Shown here: one piece after another, positions 12,846 to 17,091 of the stretch | How the letters are laid out: each line of letters opens with the position of its first letter | Numbering within the stretch: the stretch's first letter is position 1 | NCBI GenBank assembly: GCA_004557075.1 | Contig: SFEX01000041.1 | Coordinates: 1 to 17,091, forward strand | Direction of reading: 5' to 3' | From: Clostridiales bacterium | Lineage (GTDB): Bacteria; Bacillota; Clostridia; Oscillospirales; Oscillospiraceae | DNA length: 17,091 nt | Position numbers and translations under genes: made by a program | The notes under the pieces: generated by a model | What the model saw: only the letters and a program-made list of their open reading frames with translations | The model's database searches: none | What the model was told of the DNA's origin: nothing

Positions 12846-12960
12846 TGGTAATTACTTTACCGCTCTCACCGGTCGGGCACCGGCAAAAACGACTATTTCC
12901 AATTTTAATGCGAATTGCTCAGCGGCAGCCGCCGCCGAATTGCCCCTTCGGCGAGGAGCG
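12846..12960 (+). repeat. 78-bp repeat copy K plus module, running into the gerAB-like gene
   Basis: The core TCACCGGTCGGGCACCGGCA (12866-12885) is followed by AAAACGACTATTTCC and the right end TAATGCGA (12913). The module ATTGCTCAGCGGCAGCCGCC (12914-12933) follows, then AATTGCCCCTTCGGCGAGGA (12938-12957), which extends to 12960 and matches 3764-3742 inverted at 22 of 23 bases. From 12919 onward this overlaps the 3' end of the germination gene. Confidence 0.75.
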
Positions 12961-14061
12961 CCGCGAGAGGATGAACCAGACAGGCAAAATAACAAACGCG
13001 GTGATGAGGCTCAGCGAGGGTATGATATACTGCGATATGAAGCTCAGCTGCGTCTCGTCCGCCGGAATGAGCGCTGCCGCAACGGCCGAGAGCGCGGCGC
13101 AGGCGACGATCAGCCAGCGGCCGTTTTTCATGCTGAACATGGGAACGTCGGCTTTTTCGGGCCTAAAGCCGAACACGAGCCGCAGCAGATGCCCCGAAGC
13201 GATAAGCAGCAGCGCCAAAAGCGTGAAATCCGACATGACCCACAGCGCCGCGACCAGCGCCTCAATGCGCTCGACGGTGCGAAACAGCGTGACGTCCCTC
13301 ACCATCGAGAAAAACGGGCTTGAGAACCCCGCCGCGATATCCGCGCCGTAGCTGCCTATTATAGCAGCACAGAACGCCGTCAGAAGCAGGCAGATCGGGA
13401 CGATCCACAGCGCGAGGCTTTTGAAGCGATCCCGCCGCTGGCACTGATCCTCGAGAACGGCGGTGAAGATGAGCATGCCGGCGTAGATCTCGACGACGAC
13501 GAGCGAACTGAGAAATAGGTCGGGAGTGTCCGAGCGCGAGATCGGCAGGAGCTTTGACGGCTCGACCTGCGAAAACGCGAAAAACAGCGTCAGGAGCAGC
13601 ACCGCAACGAGCACAGGTGCAAATATCCGAGCCGCGCGGGGCAGAGCCTTGACCGCGCCAAGCGACGCCACCGCGCCCATGATGAGCATAATGGCGATGA
13701 AAAACCACGGCTCGGCCGCGGGGTAGATCGTTGATATAAACCGGTTTGCCGCCGAGCGCAGTATGAAGCCGCCCTCAAATATCATGAACGCGGAGAGGAA
13801 AACGAGCGTGAACCCACCGAAGACGCTGCCGCCCGTGCGCAGCACAAGTTCGCCTAAGCCCTCGCCGTCGCGGCGCATTTTCATGAACTGCGACAGCAGC
13901 AGAATGAATATGAGCAGTATCGGCAGCGCGATAAGTGGCGCTATCCAGCTTCCGCTTCCGGCAATGCGCGCCGTGGCCTTCGGCAGCAGGCGCGATACCG
14001 GCGCGAGGGACGCGGTGAAGCACAGCGCCCTTAGCTGGCGCTCGTCATAGTTATACTTCAT
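12919..14061 (-). CDS. Spore germination protein, GerAB-type permease subunit
   Basis: The integral-membrane B subunit of a GerA-type germinant receptor, related to amino-acid permeases (APC superfamily). It sits in the spore inner membrane and is thought to bind the germinant. It has 380 residues with roughly ten membrane segments, for example at about 30-55, 80-100, 110-130, 140-160, 185-210, 225-245, 270-300, 325-345 and 355-375. ARIAGSGSWIAPLIALPI near the N-terminus and DLFLSSLVVVEIYAGMLIF in the middle fit the family. The start ATG 14061 is chosen because GGAGG (14072-14068) lies 6 bases upstream. It overlaps the preceding gene by 11 bases, implying coupling. The C-terminal tail (about RRSSPKGQFGGGCR) is encoded by repeat-derived DNA. 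Family assignment is firm; the germinant is unknown. Confidence 0.9.
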   Translation of the reverse strand: MKYNYDERQLRALCFTASLAPVSRLLPKATARIAGSGSWIAPLIALPILLIFILLLSQFMKMRRDGEGLGELVLRTGGSVFGGFTLVFLSAFMIFEGGFILRSAANRFISTIYPAAEPWFFIAIMLIMGAVASLGAVKALPRAARIFAPVLVAVLLLTLFFAFSQVEPSKLLPISRSDTPDLFLSSLVVVEIYAGMLIFTAVLEDQCQRRDRFKSLALWIVPICLLLTAFCAAIIGSYGADIAAGFSSPFFSMVRDVTLFRTVERIEALVAALWVMSDFTLLALLLIASGHLLRLVFGFRPEKADVPMFSMKNGRWLIVACAALSAVAAALIPADETQLSFISQYIIPSLSLITAFVILPVWFILSRRSSPKGQFGGGCR

Positions 14062-15223
14062 GGCCGTCCTCCGGAATATCAAGGTCAAAGCTGCGGCTTA
14101 TATCGGCCTGCACGCTTACATTATAATATATACCCGGCAAAACGCCGCCGAAGCCCTCGGTCATACCGCGCAGCCTGTGCGGCTCCTGCATCTCGAGGGC
14201 GCTGCCAAGCTGGAGAAAGTCGCATCCGGTCTCGACGGACTTGTCGAGAACATAGACAATCCAGCTTTTGATCTCGGCTTCCAGCTCTGCGCTCAGCTCC
14301 TCCGGCTTGCGGTTTTGCCGCAGCTCGGCAAGAGCCGCGTCGGCGTCGATTGAAATGTCAAGCCCCTCGAGCCTGCCGCCGACGAGAACGGGCTTTATTT
14401 CGCACTTGCACTTATCAAGCTGCACCGTCGCGCCGTCAAGCTCCACGGAAGAGGGACTCGCTTCGCTCCTCAGAATGTTTACGCCCCGGGCCATCTCAAA
14501 GGGGATGTGCCCGGCGCTTTTTCCGTCTTTTATAATAATGTAGCCGTCGGGCAGCGTGGTAAGCTCGCCCTCCTCGGCCTCGTAATCCGACTCCTTCGCA
14601 TCGACACAGCGCACAGCGGATATGAGCGCCGCGCCGTTTGCGTCCATGTTCGCGGCTATTTGCGCTGCCGTGAAAAGGTAGCTGTCGCCGCGCAGCATAA
14701 GGTTTCGCTCGATAGAGCGCAGGGCGTTTGTCGCGTCGTAATCGGAGCTGCCCGTGCCCAAAACGAGCTCCGCGGCGCTGCCGCCGGAGACGGCGAATAC
14801 TGGGATGTTCAGGCGAAATGAGGTGTCGCGCTTAATGTAGTCAAAGTAGTCATTCACGCCGCTCTCGAGCGCGCTTTGGCCGAGCGCAATGTAGTTGACG
14901 TGGCCGAAAAACAACTGCTCGCCCGGGCTGTAGTCCTGTATGCTCTCCTGCGCGACGGTCAGCGACTTCGCCTTCGCGGACATGCGCAGTATGGACTGCA
15001 CGCCGTCTCCGGCGCCGCCGTCGCCCGAGCCGGAGCTTCCGCCGCCGATGCTGCCCGAGGATATGGAAAGGCAGACGCCGTCGTCTGTTTTGTCAATGCC
15101 CATTGTCTGTATGACCACGAGCTGCTCTATCTCACGGTAATTTGAATATATGCTGCCGCCCGAGCATCCGCTGAGCGCGATAAGGCTCAGGGCGAGGACG
15201 GCGGCGGTGATTTTTTTGATCAA
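14051..15223 (-). CDS. Spore germination lipoprotein, GerAC-type
   Basis: The C subunit of a Ger(x)C-type receptor, a lipoprotein on the outer face of the spore inner membrane. It has 390 residues. The signal peptide MIKKITAAVLALSLIALSGC carries the lipobox LSGC with Cys20 as lipidation site. Family features include REIEQLVVIQTMGIDK (30-45), FGHVNYIALGQSALESGVNDYFDYIKRD and, near the C-terminus, the QLGSALEM segment. Start codon: no ATG is available, and a TTG at 15223 has a strong AGGAGG (15237-15232) 8 bases upstream. The TTG overlaps the previous gene's TGA (TTGA), a classic coupled arrangement. Residues 54-75 are almost only Gly, Ser and Asp, an unusual flexible insertion. The gene order receptor A, lipoprotein C, permease B is also seen in gerK-type operons. 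Confidence 0.9.
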   Translation of the reverse strand: MIKKITAAVLALSLIALSGCSGGSIYSNYREIEQLVVIQTMGIDKTDDGVCLSISSGSIGGGSSGSGDGGAGDGVQSILRMSAKAKSLTVAQESIQDYSPGEQLFFGHVNYIALGQSALESGVNDYFDYIKRDTSFRLNIPVFAVSGGSAAELVLGTGSSDYDATNALRSIERNLMLRGDSYLFTAAQIAANMDANGAALISAVRCVDAKESDYEAEEGELTTLPDGYIIIKDGKSAGHIPFEMARGVNILRSEASPSSVELDGATVQLDKCKCEIKPVLVGGRLEGLDISIDADAALAELRQNRKPEELSAELEAEIKSWIVYVLDKSVETGCDFLQLGSALEMQEPHRLRGMTEGFGGVLPGIYYNVSVQADISRSFDLDIPEDGHEV

Positions 15224-16740
15224 GATCGTTTCCTCCTGTCGGGACAGTTGAGATCAGGCTCGCGCATTTTATCCTCCGAGGGCGGCCTGCGCAGGAAGGT
15301 GCGGGCGAGATTATCCGGCCGCCCTCCCGACCATGGCGCGGTGTAGTTTCTGCCGTAGGAGTCGATCGTGCACAGGTACCATACGAATATGCACAGCCCC
15401 GCCGCGACTCCGAACAGCCCCCCGCCTATCGCGGCCAGAAGCAGCAGCATACGCGAGAGCCTCAGCGCCGCGCCGAAGTCCTGACTCGGCTGGGCGTAGC
15501 CTGCGATGCCAGCCGTAGCAACGACGATGACCGCGATTGGCGATATGACCCGCGCCTCCACCGCCGACTGCCCGACGATCAGAGCGCCGATGATGCTCAC
15601 AGTGTCGCCGATGGGGTTTGGCAACCGCAGACCGGCCTCCTGGAGCAGCTCGAAGGCGATGAGCATACCCGTCACCTCCATCGCTGTTGAAAACGGTACC
15701 TCCTGCTTCGACTGGATTATCGAAAGCAGCAGCTTCGAGGGTATCATCTCCTGGTGGTACATCGCGATCGCAGTGTAGATAGCGGGCAGCGCCAGCGCCA
15801 GCAGCACCGCCACCCAGCGCACAAGGCTCAGCGCTGTGGATATCAGATAGTTCTGCGAATCCTCCTGCGGCACGCGCAGATATTCGGGAATGCTGACCGG
15901 CACTAAAAACGCGATGGGTATGCCGTCAACGAGCAGGCCGACCCGGCCGTTTAGAAGCTGGCGCGCAAAGCGGTCGGGGCGCTCTGTGTGAATGACCTGC
16001 GGGAACATCGAGCGCGGCCTGTCGGCAAGGGCTGCTTCAAGCTCGCCCGTCGCGAGAACGCCGTCAACGTCGATTGCGTCAAGCCTGCGTTCAAGCTCCG
16101 CGACCACTCCGGGGTCGGCAACGCCGTCAACGTAGATTATCGCCGCCCGCGTGAGGCTCTTGCGGCCGAGGGTGGTGTTTTTGACTTTCAGCGACGGGTT
16201 TGCGATGCGCCGGCGCACGAGCGCTGTGTCGGTGCGCAAAACTTCTGTGAAGCTGTCCTTGCCGCCCTTGAGCGACTTCTCAATGGTCGGCTCGGATATG
16301 CTGCGCTGGCTCTGCGGAGAGCGGATCTCGAAGCTCACCGCCTCGGCCGTGCCGTCGAAAACGACCGCGCAGCAGCCCTGGGTAATGTCCGTCACAATAT
16401 CGTCGAGCGTTTCACGTTTCTTTGCCTGTGCGCTGTAGACAGCGCCGTCCATGAGCCGCTGCGGTGTCGGAGATGAGCCGCCGCGCAGAAGATCGGTGAG
16501 CGGGCGCAGCACATCCTTGCTTATATCGCCGCCGTTTGTGACGCCGTCGAGCCAGCAGACGAAAATATTTTCCTCGCCGATAAGCCCGGGTTTTATATTC
16601 CTCGTTTCAAAATCGTCGCAGCCGGCAAAAATATCTTCGAGCGTTTTAATGTTTATTGCGCCCTTAAAGCGCGGCTCCTGCCGCGGATGGGGGCCTTCGT
16701 CGGATTTTTCCCGACGGAAAAACTTAAATAAATCAGCCAT
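15220..16740 (-). CDS. Spore germination protein, GerAA-type
   Basis: The A subunit of a GerA-type receptor, a spore inner-membrane protein that assembles with the B and C subunits and is thought to form the ion channel. It has 506 residues. The N-terminal soluble region (1-300) includes IYVDGVADPGVVAELERRL (202-220), with RVGLLVDGIPIAFLVP (266-281) at its end. A membrane domain follows (about 303-460) with KQEVPFSTAMEVTGMLIAFELLQEAGLRLP, GDTVSIIGALIVGQSAVEARVISP and the terminal DSYGRNYTAPW. All are hallmarks of the family. The start is ATG 16740 (MADLFKFFRREK), though no clear Shine-Dalgarno precedes it; the frame extends to a TTG at 16773, which is less likely. First gene of a three-gene operon; no confident forespore promoter was found upstream. 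Confidence 0.94.
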   Translation of the reverse strand: MADLFKFFRREKSDEGPHPRQEPRFKGAINIKTLEDIFAGCDDFETRNIKPGLIGEENIFVCWLDGVTNGGDISKDVLRPLTDLLRGGSSPTPQRLMDGAVYSAQAKKRETLDDIVTDITQGCCAVVFDGTAEAVSFEIRSPQSQRSISEPTIEKSLKGGKDSFTEVLRTDTALVRRRIANPSLKVKNTTLGRKSLTRAAIIYVDGVADPGVVAELERRLDAIDVDGVLATGELEAALADRPRSMFPQVIHTERPDRFARQLLNGRVGLLVDGIPIAFLVPVSIPEYLRVPQEDSQNYLISTALSLVRWVAVLLALALPAIYTAIAMYHQEMIPSKLLLSIIQSKQEVPFSTAMEVTGMLIAFELLQEAGLRLPNPIGDTVSIIGALIVGQSAVEARVISPIAVIVVATAGIAGYAQPSQDFGAALRLSRMLLLLAAIGGGLFGVAAGLCIFVWYLCTIDSYGRNYTAPWSGGRPDNLARTFLRRPPSEDKMREPDLNCPDRRKRS

Positions 16741-16829
16741 ATTGTTATTATGGACAGAGTTAATAAAACACAATATTTAGTGAGCCAAAAATAACCACAA
16801 AAAAGTGCGAAAAAATTGTTAAAAAAGTG

Positions 16830-16858
16830 TTGACAAAGGCGATTTTGAATGGTATATT
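16830..16858 (+). promoter_or_regulatory. rRNA operon promoter P1
   Basis: TTGACA (16830-16835), a 17-base spacer and TATATT (16853-16858). It is preceded by A-tracts (AAAAAATTGTTAAAAAAG, 16810-16827) resembling an UP element. It points toward the 16S gene. Confidence 0.85.
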
Positions 16859-16930
16859 ATTCGAGCACTTCAAAAGAGCGCAGCGTCGATGCGAGGGTTT
16901 GAAAAAATCTTAAAAAAAGATAAAAAACAC

Positions 16931-16959
16931 TTGACAAACGCTTTTCAAAGTAGTAAGAT
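16931..16959 (+). promoter_or_regulatory. rRNA operon promoter P2
   Basis: TTGACA (16931-16936), a 17-base spacer and TAAGAT (16954-16959). A-tracts (16902-16927) lie just upstream. It is spaced 101 bases from P1. Tandem promoters are typical of rrn operons. Confidence 0.85.
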
Positions 16960-16965
16960 AATCAA

Positions 16966-17080
16966 GCTGCACGCGAGAGCGGCGGCGCGCATTGTACCTT
17001 GAAAATTAGATAATGTAAGAACAGCTTATGCAAAATAAGCACCAGAAGAGGGTTCTTTAAGTCAGAAATGACTCAAAAAA
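16966..17080 (+). promoter_or_regulatory. rrn leader with boxA-like and processing elements
   Basis: Leader between P2 and 16S. A boxA-like sequence CCTTGAAAA lies at 16997-17005, the hairpin GCTTAT/ATAAGC at 17024-17029 with 17035-17040, and a second boxA-like GGTTCTTTAA at 17051-17060. A small stem AGTCA/TGACT (17062-17066 with 17070-17074) follows. These fit antitermination and processing of the rRNA precursor; exact ends are not determined. Confidence 0.6.
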
Positions 17081-17091
17081 TTTCTTTGAGA
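17081..17091 (+). rRNA. 16S ribosomal RNA, 5' end only (cut by the window edge)
   Basis: The window ends TTTCTTTGAGA, which matches the first bases of clostridial 16S rRNA; the conserved GTTTGATC should follow. The call rests on this short match together with tandem rrn promoters and a boxA-like leader directly upstream. Confidence 0.75.

Noticed and set aside
14507..14821. Open frames on the + strand across the germination operon
   Set aside because: Antisense shadows of gerAC- and gerAA-type genes; no ribosome binding sites or domains.
16741..16773. Longer GerAA-type start at TTG 16773
   Set aside because: It adds an Asn-rich stretch atypical of the family; ATG 16740 (MADLFKFFRREK) resembles known N-termini. 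The lack of a clear ribosome binding site leaves slight doubt.

Overview
This window is chromosomal DNA from a spore-forming, fairly GC-rich member of the Clostridia, probably an Oscillospiraceae-like lineage. The lineage is inferred from gene content and from the types of intergenic repeat; no taxonomic marker was searched. Spore formation is supported by a germination protease gene (gpr) and a complete GerA-type germinant receptor operon. Proximity to the replication origin is supported by gyrA, parA/parB (soj/spo0J), two parS sites and the start of an rRNA operon. No dnaA gene or oriC is visible.

Layout. Positions 1-5154 hold gyrA, a small SHOCT-like membrane protein gene and rnhA, all on the + strand. 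They are separated by unusually long, repeat-packed gaps. Positions 5155-7402 are a two-gene + operon: an exporter-type ABC half-transporter and an ECF S component, overlapping by 11 bases. rpsT (-) and gpr (+) are divergent at 7604-8991. The rpsT transcript has a long hairpin-rich leader, and gpr has a candidate forespore promoter. Two parS sites and a strong promoter precede parA-parB, followed by serS and mscL (9100-12616). On the - strand, 16740-12919 encodes the germinant receptor in A-C-B order with overlapping genes. The last 260 bases carry tandem rRNA promoters, an rrn leader and the first bases of 16S rRNA, divergent from the germination operon.

Functional themes. Most genes are housekeeping: DNA topology, RNA:DNA hybrid removal, chromosome partition, ribosome and tRNA charging. 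Two spore modules cover receptor signalling and degradation of spore DNA-binding proteins. The genes are conventional, so the most unusual content is the non-coding DNA.

The main novelty candidate is a dense family of 78-bp intergenic repeats with an ACCGGTCGGG core. There are five full-length copies of exactly 78 bp and about ten partial ones. They lie about 55 bases before start codons, and they run into the 3' ends of genes so that they supply stop codons and C-terminal residues (gyrA, the ECF S gene, mscL; gerAB ends in an associated module). Other points of interest are a pair of near-identical bidirectional terminators between convergent genes, a parS site abutting the parA promoter, the structured rpsT leader and an atypical seryl-tRNA synthetase.
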